A DNA stretch of 64,000 bases from Halobacteroidaceae bacterium (GTDB lineage: Bacteria; Bacillota; Halanaerobiia; B1SED10-174): the NCBI GenBank assembly GCA_003551665.1, contig PUNE01000128.1, positions 1-64,000 of the forward strand, in the 5' to 3' direction. Shown piece by piece: positions 1 through 7,801 of the stretch. Each line of letters opens with the position of its first letter. Position 1 is the first letter of the stretch. The position numbers were made by a program, and so were the translations under genes. The notes beneath the pieces are model-generated. The model was not told the origin of the DNA. It saw nothing but the letters and a program-made list of their open reading frames with translations, and searched no databases.

Positions 1-51
1 CCGAAAAGACTGTTTAAACTAACAAATCAGGAAGGTGAGACTCTTGTCTAA
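1..51 (+). pseudogene. C-terminal tail of an unknown ORF, possibly the AbiEi antitoxin
   Basis: Frame 1 is open from the window edge to a TAA at 49-51 and gives only 16 residues ending in GETLV. It lies directly upstream of a broken AbiEii-type toxin gene. In AbiE systems the antitoxin gene normally sits immediately 5' of the toxin gene, so this may be its last codons. The identification rests on position alone; the residues are too few to recognise a family. Confidence 0.25.
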
Positions 52-78
52 TTACGACCTTTTTATCTGGGGAAAAAG

Positions 79-442
79 GCAGAGGAGCTGGGTTTTGTAA
101 GAGATACATTAGAAAAGGTTAAGAGAATCACAGATATTCTAGAGTTTCTAAACACCAACCCAGCCCTAAAAGATAGTCTTGCTTTTAAAAGTGGAACAGC
201 CATTAATCTAACCATTTTTGATTTGCCTCGTCTTTCCGTAGATATTGATTTGGATTATCTAATTACAAACACCCGAGAAGAGATGCTTGAAAGCCCGGCG
301 GGAATTTATTAACAGGATGATTGAGCGTTTTATGGTGTCCCAGGGTTACACAAAAAACCCAAAGACCAAAAATCCACATAGCGTGGATTCCTGGGTCTAT
401 GACTATATTAGGGCAATTGGGAAGAGAGATAATACCAAGTAG
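79..442 (+). pseudogene. broken AbiEii-type nucleotidyltransferase toxin gene
   Basis: The first part (frame 1, from about 79) contains LAFKSGTAINL and then LPRLSVDIDLDY. These correspond to the G[GS]TAxNL and LSxDIDLD nucleotidyltransferase motifs of AbiEii/AbiGii toxins. Frame 1 stops at 310-312. The continuation is in frame 2 from about 302 (INRMIERFMVSQGY, then HSVDSWVYDY) and ends at TAG 440-442. This fits one +1/-1 frameshift near 297-305. Intact family members are roughly 250-300 residues; here only about 120 remain and no ATG start is visible, so the 5' and 3' parts are also missing. In its intact form the family inactivates translation by nucleotidylating RNA and is paired with an AbiEi antitoxin. 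I infer a dead abortive-infection remnant. Confidence 0.75.
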
Positions 443-452
443 GTTAAGCCAG

Positions 453-490
453 GCCCGGGAAAGCATTATTGCTTTGCCCGGGCTTTTTAA
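453..490 (+). terminator. intrinsic terminator behind the AbiEii remnant
   Basis: GCCCGGGAAAGC (453-464) pairs with GCTTTGCCCGGGC (471-483) around a 6-nt loop, then TTTTTAATTTT follows. It is a GC-rich stem with a T tract right after the last codon of the pseudogene, so it is probably the old operon terminator. Confidence 0.8.
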
Positions 491-607
491 TTTTCGCCAA
501 ACTCACATTTCCAGTATAAGGGGAGGTTTGGACTTAGTTATAATTCCCCAAACCTTGTCAGTATAGCTATAATGGGCGGGTAATGCGAATACCACCGATG
601 CATATTT

Positions 608-712
608 CGGCGAACTTGGACAGTCATTCCGGGGACATTCGGACAGGGTGTCGGCAACATCTGGACAGCATATCGGCAGCATCCGGACAGGAAATCGGAA
701 ATACTGGGACAG
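608..712 (+). repeat. five 22-bp units, probable transposase-binding array of an insertion-sequence end
   Basis: CGG triplets occur at 608, 630, 652, 674 and 696, exactly 22 bp apart. Each starts a unit of the form CGGCAacatCtGGACAG, and GGACAG falls at 641, 663, 685 and 707. Multiple spaced copies of a transposase-binding sequence are typical of IS21-family ends. The sequence beyond 712 to about 840 has no transposase gene and runs into the 3' end of the minus-strand ABC operon. It therefore looks like a solitary end left by deletion. The IS family is an inference from this architecture. Confidence 0.6.
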
Positions 713-851
713 CCAATAGACCCTTTATTTCAAGAAGAGCTTTGCCCGTATATCCCCCGTGCAAAATTTCCAGGTGGTACACTTTTAGTTTAGCAGGTGC
801 AGCTGAAGAATGAAGCTTTAAAAGATTACCGTTTAGGACATAATTATTCCT
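713..851. other. non-coding remainder of the decayed accessory patch
   Basis: This is the interval between the 22-bp repeat array and the last permease gene. No ribosome binding site with a credible ORF is present. It probably still belongs to the insertion-sequence remnant. A short hairpin lies upstream of the array at 524-555 (AGGTTTGG pairing with CCAAACCT). Confidence 0.35.
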
Positions 852-2084
852 TTAAGACCGCAAAGCAACAACCGGATTAAGTTTTGATGCATAAAAGGCA
901 GGATAAATACCAGCGGCTATACCAATTAAAACACTAATAAAAACGGAAATAATTAGCATCTGCCAGGCAATAATAGGGGTAAGGGAAAAAGATAAAGCAA
1001 TGATCAGTGGTGCAATGACTCCAACTGTAGCCCCAAAAAGCCCGCCTAGTCCACCAAGTATTGTTGATTCAAAAATAAATTGAATTGCAATGTCTTTTTG
1101 CCGGGCCCCCAGGGCCCGGTGGAGTCCAATTTCCCAGATGCGTTCACGGATGGAAATCAGTTGAACAGCTGTGATACCCAGGCCTCCTCCAAGCAAGGTA
1201 ATGATGGCCAGCACATTTATTAAATTCCTTACCGATCCCAGAATATCAGTTTGAGCAGCAAGAAGCTGGCTTTGATCGATAATATTGAAATCATCAGGTT
1301 CATTTGGACTTAGCTGATGAGCAGCACGCAAAATTGGTTTGATTTCCTCTTTTATGGTCGGAATTTTATCTGCCTGCTGAACCTCGATATAGATATGGGT
1401 TAAATTTTCCTTTATGCCAAGTATTCCATGTTTTTGGGCCGTGGTTAAGGGAACTATCACCAGGTTATCCAGATCTTCATTATTGGCGTCAAGTCCTTTT
1501 TCTGCAATAATCCCAATTACCTCTAAATCAGTATTATTTAGGATAACCGTTTCCCCAATAGGATCTGTATCTTTAAAAAGTAGTGAGGCCACGGTCTGTC
1601 CGAGCAAAATTACCTGTTTTGCTTCGTTATCATCCTCGTCGGAAAAAAATCTTCCTTCAGAAATCTCCATTGAAGAGATCTGCATGAAGGGAGTTCTGGT
1701 CGCAATAGCAGTTGTAATTACAGGGATTTCCTCAATCCTAACAATTCCAGGCCGAAGGAAAACCGGAGTGATGGCATTAATGCCATCTACTCCGTTTAGT
1801 AATAAAGGTATATCATTTTCCGTCATTGTATCTACCTCGATTATGCGTCTGCTCCGATTAGGTAGAACAATCCCGGATTCTATAATTAGCATATTGGTGC
1901 CCAGTTTTTTCAACTCATATACTAACTGTTCTTGCGAACTGTACCCCAGTGAAGCCATTGTGGTTACGGCAGAAATACCAATAATAATCCCTAAAACAGC
2001 GAGAAAGCAACGTTTTTTATTGACCCCAATTGTTCTCAATACAAGTGATAGGATTGTTTGGAACTGTTTTCGATGGGATTTCAT
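852..2084 (-). CDS. MacB/FtsX-type ABC transporter permease
   Basis: This 410-residue protein has the MacB architecture. An N-terminal membrane segment (about residues 20-45, with the family-typical FLAVLGIIIGISAVTT stretch) is followed by a large extracytoplasmic domain of about 230 residues. Three C-terminal membrane segments (about 285-405) include the FtsX motif REIGLHRALGA-like IWEIGLHRALGA. MacB-type systems do not move solutes through a channel; they couple ATP hydrolysis to extracytoplasmic work such as antibiotic, peptide or lipoprotein extrusion. It is the last gene of a three-gene operon and overlaps the preceding permease by 4 bp (ATGA). The substrate is unknown. No membrane-fusion partner (MacA-like) is present beside it. 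Confidence 0.88.
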   Translation of the reverse strand: MKSHRKQFQTILSLVLRTIGVNKKRCFLAVLGIIIGISAVTTMASLGYSSQEQLVYELKKLGTNMLIIESGIVLPNRSRRIIEVDTMTENDIPLLLNGVDGINAITPVFLRPGIVRIEEIPVITTAIATRTPFMQISSMEISEGRFFSDEDDNEAKQVILLGQTVASLLFKDTDPIGETVILNNTDLEVIGIIAEKGLDANNEDLDNLVIVPLTTAQKHGILGIKENLTHIYIEVQQADKIPTIKEEIKPILRAAHQLSPNEPDDFNIIDQSQLLAAQTDILGSVRNLINVLAIITLLGGGLGITAVQLISIRERIWEIGLHRALGARQKDIAIQFIFESTILGGLGGLFGATVGVIAPLIIALSFSLTPIIAWQMLIISVFISVLIGIAAGIYPAFYASKLNPVVALRS

Positions 2085-3298
2085 TTTTGCTGTGAGCCTC
2101 TAAGGGCTAATACAGGGTCCAATTTGGCTGCCCTTTTTGCTGGTCGAACTCCAAAAACAAGACCAATTAACAGGGCAAAAAACAAACCAGCTACCGGAGC
2201 ATGCCAGGAAAAAATTGACCTCAAGTCAAGACGGACGGCTAATTCATTAGTGAGAAGGTAACCCAGAAGAATTCCAGCTATCCCAGCAATCATGGATACC
2301 ATTGCAGTTTCTACCAAAACCTGACCTGAAATGTCTTTATTTCGAGCTCCCAGGGCTTTGCGTAATCCGATTTCCCGAATACGACCGGAAATAGAAAGGT
2401 TGGTCAGGTTCATCATAACTGTACCACCAATAAGCAGCGAGGACCCGGCAATAATTTTTAGGTAGAACGACAAAGTGTTGGCCACTTCATCCCGTGCCCT
2501 GGCTGTGGCCATGGGATAACGAACAAAAATTTGATGTCCAGGATAAAGTTCTTCGAAATAACTTTGAGTTTGAGCAGCTAATTTTTCTAAATTTGCCGGG
2601 TCTTCTACAGTAACTGTAACGGTGCTTAATCCCAAAGGCTGGAACAGTTCCACAAAAACGTCATGGGGAACCAATACTATCTGATCTGCATTTCTTCCAC
2701 TGTTGCTAATTCCCCGAGTATCAAGGACCCCAATCACTTCCAGTTGCAGGCCTTCCACCTGGATTAATTTACCCAGAGGATTTTCTCCAGGGAAAAAATA
2801 ATTGGCCAAAGCAGGCCCAATTACTGCAATGTGAGAGCCTGATTGAATATCTGCTTCACTGAAAAAAGCCCCTGAATATAAATTTAAATTTCGAACCTGT
2901 TGGAAGTTTAGTGCGACCCCCTGAACTGCAATATCATCAAGTGTTTCCGATCCTGCCAGGACAGGGCTTCGCGCATTTAGGGTAGGGAGTACCGTAGCAA
3001 TTCCCGGAATTTGGTCTGGTAAAGAATTTACCTCATCAAAACTTAAAAGTAGTTCTCCGTGGTCATCTCTCAACCCGCCTCCCCCCAGGCCCCAGGGGAC
3101 TGTACGAATGGTAAAAGAATCTGTTACACCAACCCGATCAATTCGATCCAGAATTCGTGCTTCTGTCCCACGTCCCAGGGCAATAACAGCAACCAAAACA
3201 GCAACCCCAATCATTATCCCAACGCACATAAAAAGTGTGGTAAGACTATTTGCTCCTAAGTGTTTTAAGGTGCTTCTGAATAATAGTGATTTTTTCAT
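2081..3298 (-). CDS. MacB/FtsX-type ABC transporter permease
   Basis: This 405-residue protein is a paralogue of the downstream permease. It has an N-terminal membrane segment (LFMCVGIMIGVAVLVAV, about residues 20-40), an extracytoplasmic MacB periplasmic-core domain, and three C-terminal membrane segments preceded by REIGLRKALGARNKD, the FtsX/MacB signature. Two different permeases with one ATPase suggest a heterodimeric LolCDE-like arrangement rather than a MacB homodimer. The start ATG overlaps the end of the ATPase gene (3295-3298), and the stop overlaps the next start, so the three genes are translationally coupled. Confidence 0.88.
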   Translation of the reverse strand: MKKSLLFRSTLKHLGANSLTTLFMCVGIMIGVAVLVAVIALGRGTEARILDRIDRVGVTDSFTIRTVPWGLGGGGLRDDHGELLLSFDEVNSLPDQIPGIATVLPTLNARSPVLAGSETLDDIAVQGVALNFQQVRNLNLYSGAFFSEADIQSGSHIAVIGPALANYFFPGENPLGKLIQVEGLQLEVIGVLDTRGISNSGRNADQIVLVPHDVFVELFQPLGLSTVTVTVEDPANLEKLAAQTQSYFEELYPGHQIFVRYPMATARARDEVANTLSFYLKIIAGSSLLIGGTVMMNLTNLSISGRIREIGLRKALGARNKDISGQVLVETAMVSMIAGIAGILLGYLLTNELAVRLDLRSIFSWHAPVAGLFFALLIGLVFGVRPAKRAAKLDPVLALRGSQQK

Positions 3299-4008
3299 AA
3301 CACAGCCACCTCTCCATTGGATAGATTTCCATTTCCGGGTTGTTTAAGGTCAATTGCTCGACCATCAGAAAGGGTCAATACATATGGGCACTGTTTGGCA
3401 ATATCTTTTTCATGGGTGACAATAATAACTGTTTTTCCTTCTGAGTTTAGTTCTGCCAGGATATCCAAAATTTCCTGGCTGGTTTGATTGTCCAGGGCCC
3501 CGGTGGGCTCGTCTGCTAAAATTACATCGGGATTGTTGACAAGGGCACGTGCTATTGCTACCCGCTGCTGTTGACCCCCAGAAAGTTCTCCCGGAAGATG
3601 TTTGGTCCGATCGCCAAGGCCAACCTTTTCTAACATTTGTTGTGCAGCTTCTTTTGGTCTCCCTGGAGGGTTGGAACTGTACAGGAAAGGAATAATAACA
3701 TTTTCCAGGGCATTGAAACGGGGCATCAGATTAAAAGACTGAAATACAAAACCAAACTTTTTGTTGCGGAGAGCAGCAAGTCCATTATCAGATTTAAGGC
3801 TGGTATCTTCTCCGTCAATTTGATAAGCTCCTGATCCCGGTCGATCCAAACAACCAAGGATATTCAGCAGTGTTGTTTTCCCTGAGCCCGACTTGCCCTG
3901 GATGGCAAGGAAGGTATGAGGTGAAATTTTGAGACTGATCTCTTGCAGAGCTTCAATACGATTTGACCCATTAGAATAAACTTTTTCCACTTGATTAAGA
4001 TATAACAT
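3295..4008 (-). CDS. MacB/LolD-type ABC transporter ATP-binding protein
   Basis: The motifs are Walker A GKSGSGKTT at about residues 39-47, the ABC signature LSGGQQQRVAIARAL, and Walker B VILADEPTG followed by the D-loop and the H-loop VTHE. The length of about 237 residues is normal for the MacB/LolD clade. I chose the ATG at 4008 because GGGAGGAAATCAT lies directly before it. An upstream in-frame start at 4050 has no ribosome binding site and would add 14 unconserved residues. It is the first gene of the operon and powers the two FtsX-type permeases. Its C-terminal tail is an unconserved extension. Confidence 0.9.
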   Translation of the reverse strand: MLYLNQVEKVYSNGSNRIEALQEISLKISPHTFLAIQGKSGSGKTTLLNILGCLDRPGSGAYQIDGEDTSLKSDNGLAALRNKKFGFVFQSFNLMPRFNALENVIIPFLYSSNPPGRPKEAAQQMLEKVGLGDRTKHLPGELSGGQQQRVAIARALVNNPDVILADEPTGALDNQTSQEILDILAELNSEGKTVIIVTHEKDIAKQCPYVLTLSDGRAIDLKQPGNGNLSNGEVAVL

Positions 4009-4517
4009 ATGATTTCCTCCCACTTGGAATTTTTTAACACTCGTATCCAATATCTATTTTAAATTACCCTTTTTAAATTTTAATGAAGAATTTGTTAAGA
4101 AATAATTAAGAATGGGCAGCTCTGCCCGAACAAAAGAGTTAATTGAGGTTTAAATTAGGTAAAAAACCTTAAGGAGCTCTTTTTTTGTTTTCAAAAATCC
4201 CTTCATAATGCTCTTTTTTATTTCCTGGGCCTCAAACATAACGGGAATTTTTTATTGCTGCTATTTTCTAAGGCCGTTAGAAATAAAATTAAATTTTTTT
4301 GACAGTAGTTTGGAGATTGAAACAATGGTCTGCTCGCTCCAGAAAATCCTTTTTTGCATTGCAACCCTTTTTATTGTTTTGCAACCCAACTTTCAAAACC
4401 ATACCCAGCCCACACCTTTGTAGGGTCCACCCCATACCTTCAACCGAGTATAATGCAAACAGAAAGACGGGTTGACCTGGGAACAAAGGGTTTTCCCCAA
4501 AGAGAGGAGCGATAAAA
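4009..4517. other. divergent intergenic region, no gene seen
   Basis: This is about 500 bp of AT-rich DNA between the minus-strand ABC operon and the plus-strand acetyltransferase, so it should hold both promoters. It contains a perfect palindrome GGGCAG-CT-CTGCCC at 4114-4127, a possible operator for the ABC operon. There is a TTGACA at 4299-4304 without a well-spaced -10, and a TATAAT at 4449-4454 about 69 bp before the acetyltransferase start. A 71-codon ORF at 4208-4423 lacks a ribosome binding site and I do not accept it. Confidence 0.4.
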
Positions 4518-5186
4518 ATGTTGGATCAGAAAATGGGTGGGGTAAAAGTAACAAATAAATTGCCCGGGGACATGATTTCCCAGGCAGCAGAAGTTTACTA
4601 TAGTGAATTCCGGCAAAAGTACGACGGGCTTTTACTTATACCCCGCTCTAAAGAACAAGCTCTCCGTATACTAAGACAAAGCATGGATCTGTCAAAAGGC
4701 TATTACGCCTTAGATAACCAGGGGAACCTCCTGGGCCTGGTAGGTCTGGGGTTTAGAGAGGGTGGATTTGTCAAATACAAGTGGGACCTTTTATTGAAAG
4801 AGTTCGGGTTTTTGGGGGCGGTAATGAGAAAGGTGATTAAGTTTTTTGAAGCTCCAAGGCTGAAAAAAGGCCACATGAGAATTGAAGGCATTGTTGTCAC
4901 AGAACGGGCCCAGGGCAAAGGGATCGGAACTGCTCTTTTAAATGAGGTTTTTGAGCAGGCTAAGCAGGAGGATTTCCAAGCCATTCATCTGGAGGTAATA
5001 AACACCAATCCCCGGGCGAGAGATCTTTATCACCGTCTCGGTTTCAAGGATACAGGTAAGGTTTTTTATGGTCCGTTGACCCTTAAGGCTGGTTTCACCT
5101 GGATCTGGCGCATGCAAAAATGCTTAGCGAATCAAACTCAGGAAAATCGCTGTTTGAGTCGTTCTGTAGGGTCTTTTTCCCGGTGA
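4518..5186 (+). CDS. GNAT-family N-acetyltransferase
   Basis: This 222-residue protein has the GNAT acetyl-CoA site. The motif-A strand and loop IEGIVVTERAQGKGIGTAL (about residues 121-140; the R/Q-x-x-G-x-G/A element is RAQGKGIG) is followed by AIHLEVINTNPRARDLYHRLGF, the usual motif B. The N-terminal half (LLIPRSKEQALRILRQSM) is less typical and may bind the acceptor. The ATG at 4518 is preceded by AGAGAGGAG. The acceptor substrate cannot be inferred. The last 25 residues look like a non-conserved tail. Confidence 0.85.
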   Translation: MLDQKMGGVKVTNKLPGDMISQAAEVYYSEFRQKYDGLLLIPRSKEQALRILRQSMDLSKGYYALDNQGNLLGLVGLGFREGGFVKYKWDLLLKEFGFLGAVMRKVIKFFEAPRLKKGHMRIEGIVVTERAQGKGIGTALLNEVFEQAKQEDFQAIHLEVINTNPRARDLYHRLGFKDTGKVFYGPLTLKAGFTWIWRMQKCLANQTQENRCLSRSVGSFSR

Positions 5187-5259
5187 ACTTGGTAAAGATG
5201 GGCATGGGATAAAAAATTTGAAATGATACTGTTACAGGAGGTGAAAAATTGGGATAGCT

Positions 5260-5469
5260 ATGATCCAGGTAACTATTAAGATAAAGGGTTTGTTGGATAG
5301 TAGTTGGGCAGACTGGTTTAATGGGTTGGAGATTCTTTACACCGAGGGAGGAAATACCATAATAAAGGGGGTTGTCAGCGATACAGCTGCTTTTCAGGGA
5401 ATGCTGGGGAAACTCAACAACCTGGGATTGGAAATGTTGCTGGTCGTAGCGGAACAGCTGGGGACCTGA
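5260..5469 (+). CDS. small conserved protein of unknown function (69 aa)
   Basis: The protein begins with a strand (IQVTIKIKGLL), then DSSWADWFNGLEI, a short hairpin region with GGNTIIKGVVSDTAAFQGMLGKL, and a hydrophobic end (LGLEMLLVV). I recall small bacterial proteins of this length with the same layout (an ixIkGhLd..W..Wf.gl start and a D-x-aAl-hG-l-kl repeat), annotated as hypothetical. GGAGGTG lies about 18 nt before the ATG, which is distant, and an earlier TTG at 5249 hits a stop after two codons. It may be co-transcribed with the acetyltransferase gene. Confidence 0.6.
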   Translation: MIQVTIKIKGLLDSSWADWFNGLEILYTEGGNTIIKGVVSDTAAFQGMLGKLNNLGLEMLLVVAEQLGT

Positions 5470-5716
5470 GAAAAAATCAAAGGCAAAGAAAAAACCGGTA
5501 ACATAATCCAGCTGATTAAACCAAAGGAAATGAATACTCTAAAATACCCCAAAAATGGGGAGTTGGGAAAAATCTCTAATAAGCCCGTATCAGGTGGAAC
5601 TTATAAAATCAAGTTAATTATTCAAAAAGCCTCCCAGAAGGGAGAAAAGGTTTGAAGGCGGGGTAGAAACCCTGGACATTGAACCAAAAAACCATAAATT
5701 AGAAGGGATGATTCAA

Positions 5717-6883
5717 ATGGAAAAAAAAGTAGTAAAAAAGAAAGCTTTAGGAGTTGTGTTGATTGTCATTGTTATTCATCTTCTGCTGGCCTACGGCAGC
5801 TTTGGACCATCTGCAACCAGTGAATTAAAAGAAATACCTATCGGTTTTTTAAATGCGGATGAAGGCATGGCCGGAGAGAACATGGGCAAAATGTTTGAAA
5901 AAGCAGTCCTTGGACAGGATAACGAAAGAGTTAAATGGATACATTTCGGGTCGCTCGCTGAAGTAAAAGAAGCCTTGGAAAACAAGGAAATTTACGGGGG
6001 ATTGATTTTGCCCTCAGATCTGACAGAATCCGTTTTTTCCATCACGGGGGAAGAACCCCGCCAGGCTATGGTGAAAGTTATTCTGAACGAAGGAAAGAAC
6101 GAAGTCGGTGCTAATACCGTCCAGGGGATCACTGGCGGAATTATCGGCCATATGAACATGGAAATAAGGAATGATACTCTGGGTAATATGGAGGAAAATG
6201 GGCTTTCGATTCAACCTGACCAGGTTATGGTTTTAACAGAACCCCTGGTTCAGCAAATAGAAAAATACAGCCCCGTAGGGGAGCAGGGTCGGGGACAGTT
6301 ACCACTTATGTTTACGGTATTACTTTGGCTGGGTAGTCTAATCGGAAGCTTAATGATCTGGCTTCTTTTGCACCAAAAAAATCAACTGCCTACCCGGTTT
6401 GTCAGAACACAATTACTGTCAGGTGTATTGCTTGCTGTAATTCAGGCTTTTTCAACTCTGGCAGTGGTGGGCTGGTTGATGGGAATGGAGCTGGCCAATT
6501 ATGGTCATTTGATCCTGTTTTTAATTATTACCTCCTTTGTGTTCTTTTTAATCCAGAGTTCAGTACTGAACTGGTTAGGGTTTAAAGGCTGGCCTATCCT
6601 GATATTGATCTGGCTATTTGGTCTTCCGGTGGTTTCACTTCCACCTGAGCTTCTTTCGACATTTTACCGGGTTGGAATTTATTCCTGGATACCCTTCCGG
6701 TTCAGCGTCGAAGGCCTGAACAGCATCCTCTTCTTTGATGCTGGGGGTAATCTGTCCAATATGCTGGGAACGCTGGGAATAATCGGGGCAGTGTTTATGG
6801 TTGTAATCCTGGCATCCTACTTCAAACTGAAAGGAAAGGATCTTTCTGCAAACCCAATGGCCAAGCGTTTTGAAACTGCTTAA
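5717..6883 (+). CDS. YhgE/Pip-like ABC-2 type membrane protein
   Basis: The protein is about 388 residues. One N-terminal membrane segment (GVVLIVIVIHLLLAY) is followed by an extracytoplasmic region of about 170 residues starting IPIGFLNADEG, which matches the conserved strand found after TM1 in YhgE/Pip and related ABC-2 permeases. The C-terminal half has five or more membrane segments (about residues 195-375). AGAAGGG at 5701-5707 sits 9 nt before the ATG at 5717, so I prefer this start to the ATG at 5708. No ATPase gene is adjacent. YhgE-type proteins act in phage infection or in export of virulence factors, but a role here is not deducible. Confidence 0.75.
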   Translation: MEKKVVKKKALGVVLIVIVIHLLLAYGSFGPSATSELKEIPIGFLNADEGMAGENMGKMFEKAVLGQDNERVKWIHFGSLAEVKEALENKEIYGGLILPSDLTESVFSITGEEPRQAMVKVILNEGKNEVGANTVQGITGGIIGHMNMEIRNDTLGNMEENGLSIQPDQVMVLTEPLVQQIEKYSPVGEQGRGQLPLMFTVLLWLGSLIGSLMIWLLLHQKNQLPTRFVRTQLLSGVLLAVIQAFSTLAVVGWLMGMELANYGHLILFLIITSFVFFLIQSSVLNWLGFKGWPILILIWLFGLPVVSLPPELLSTFYRVGIYSWIPFRFSVEGLNSILFFDAGGNLSNMLGTLGIIGAVFMVVILASYFKLKGKDLSANPMAKRFETA

Positions 6884-6995
6884 GGCCAAGCGAGGTCAAT
6901 CTTCACCATGAAAATAATAAAGGATAATGGAAAGGTTGAGGTTTTAAATAATCAACACCTTTTTAGATGGGCATAGTTAATCCGGAAGAATAATT

Positions 6996-7020
6996 GGCGC
7001 CAAAAGATTGGCGCCTTTTA
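6996..7020 (+). terminator. intrinsic terminator of the YhgE-like gene
   Basis: GGCGCC (6996-7001), an 8-nt loop, GGCGCC (7010-7015), then TTTTATTTTA. Each arm is itself a palindrome. The T tract runs directly into the start of the 35-bp inverted repeat at 7019. Confidence 0.75.
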
Positions 7021-7070
7021 TTTTAGCAACTCAACTTTCGCATCCCTGAATCCTCAATTAATTTGGGTAA
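7019..7070. repeat. left copy of a 35-bp perfect (about 52-bp imperfect) inverted repeat
   Basis: Positions 7019-7053 are the exact reverse complement of 9211-9245. Similarity continues with a few mismatches to 7070 (matching down to 9194). The right copy contains the last codons of the 82-aa ORF and its downstream flank, so the left copy is an inverted duplicate of the 3' end of that element. It may be either a solo element end or the left terminus of one 2.2-kb element. Confidence 0.9.
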
Positions 7071-7279
7071 GATTTTTTTTCTATGGGTTATAACGAATAA
7101 ATAGCTATTTTCGGAAAAACCAATTTCTTTAATTTTAAAACCAAAAATTTTTTCTCCAGGAAATTTATTTATCTTAGCGCTTTATTTCCCAGGCAAGAAA
7201 GGTTTTTCCCGGGTTTTTCTTTTTAACCTTTAAACAACCTTATTACAACCTAAAAATAACTGAATAAAAAGGGGTCTTT

Positions 7280-7288
7280 TGGTATAAT
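7280..7288 (+). promoter_or_regulatory. extended -10 promoter
   Basis: TGGTATAAT is a perfect extended -10 (TGn followed by consensus TATAAT). No good -35 box lies 17 bp upstream, which is usual for extended -10 promoters. It would start transcription at about 7295, about 180 nt before a strong terminator and with no plausible ORF between, which points to a small RNA. Confidence 0.55.
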
Positions 7289-7294
7289 ATAAGA

Positions 7295-7472
7295 AATAAA
7301 TTGAAAGAATTTCCCATTGGAGGAAAATGGAAAAGAAAGTTTCAATTGATAAATAGGTTTTTAAAGGACAGAAATACAAAACAAAAAAGGGCAGCGATGA
7401 TTCCCCGGTTTTATTTGGACGTTTGAACGGGGAGGAGCCAGTAGCGTAACCGGCCAGCGGCCGGTTTTTTTT
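7295..7472 (+). ncRNA. candidate small structured RNA
   Basis: A unit of about 180 nt is bounded by an extended -10 promoter (7280-7288) and a perfect-stem terminator (7448-7472). Its 3' half is much more GC-rich than the surroundings. It can form a stem between CCCCG (7403-7407) and CGGGG (7428-7432), followed by a purine-rich GGAGGAGCCAGTAGCG link. I see no ORF with a ribosome binding site inside it. The family is not one I recognise: I compared it mentally with GEMM, SRP, 6S, fluoride, THF and yybP-ykoY consensus sequences without a fit. It could also be an attenuated leader for a gene since lost. Confidence 0.4.
7448..7472 (+). terminator. strong intrinsic terminator of the candidate RNA
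   Basis: AACCGGCC (7448-7455), loop AGC, GGCCGGTT (7459-7466), then a run of T to 7472. The stem is eight perfect base pairs, five of them flanked by G/C, with a uniform T tract. Confidence 0.85.
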
Positions 7473-7632
7473 CGTCGGTTTTTTAGAATTAACAATTATT
7501 TGGTGGAAATAATGGAGGGATAATCAAAGTTGTTTTCCTGGTTGAAAGACCCCAATTAACCGGCAAAAATTTTTAAAGAAAGGAGGCTGGAAGATTACAT
7601 TTATAAAATGCCAGTTTCAAAAAAGAAAAACA

Positions 7633-7790
7633 ATCTTAACTTTAGCAAAAACTAAAAAAACTCTCAAAAAGGGAATGATTGAGAAGAACTTAGTTTTTGT
7701 TAAAACGATTTGCGGTTAAGATGGGGTTTTGTATCTAATATAATTTTGGCCAAACTCGATCATTCCCCGAACAAAAAAAATTAAGGGGAG
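7633..7790 (+). promoter_or_regulatory. leader with mutually exclusive pairings around a ribosome binding site
   Basis: A long imperfect hairpin pairs 7633-7665 with 7679-7722 (ATCTTAAC with GTTAAGAT, and AGCAAAAACTAA with TTAGTTTTTGTT). Its loop includes GGGAATGATTGAG (7671-7683). CTCGATCATTCCC (7755-7767) is the reverse complement of that loop with one mismatch. The same CCCC end of 7755-7768 can instead pair with GGGG of the ribosome binding site AAGGGGAG (7783-7790). The leader can therefore either bury the ribosome binding site or release it. This is a structural inference only. Confidence 0.4.
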
Positions 7791-7801
7791 TGAAAATAAT
7801 A

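Noticed and set aside
608..712. CRISPR array
   Set aside because: Units are only 22 bp apart with spacers of about 5-6 bp; no 23-45 bp repeats with long unique spacers and no cas genes.
583..813. 76-codon ORF across the 22-bp array
   Set aside because: It only reads the repeat units; no ribosome binding site.
1414..2103. 229-codon plus-strand ORF
   Set aside because: It is antisense to the MacB-type permease gene, without ribosome binding site, and its composition mirrors the real protein.
4208..4423. 71-codon ORF in the divergent intergenic region
   Set aside because: No ribosome binding site and a cysteine/phenylalanine-rich, non-protein-like composition.
7385..7472. GEMM (c-di-GMP) or other known riboswitch
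   Set aside because: The GC-rich segment lacks the GGGACGCAAAGCC-like core and the other conserved blocks that I know, so I only call it an unassigned RNA.
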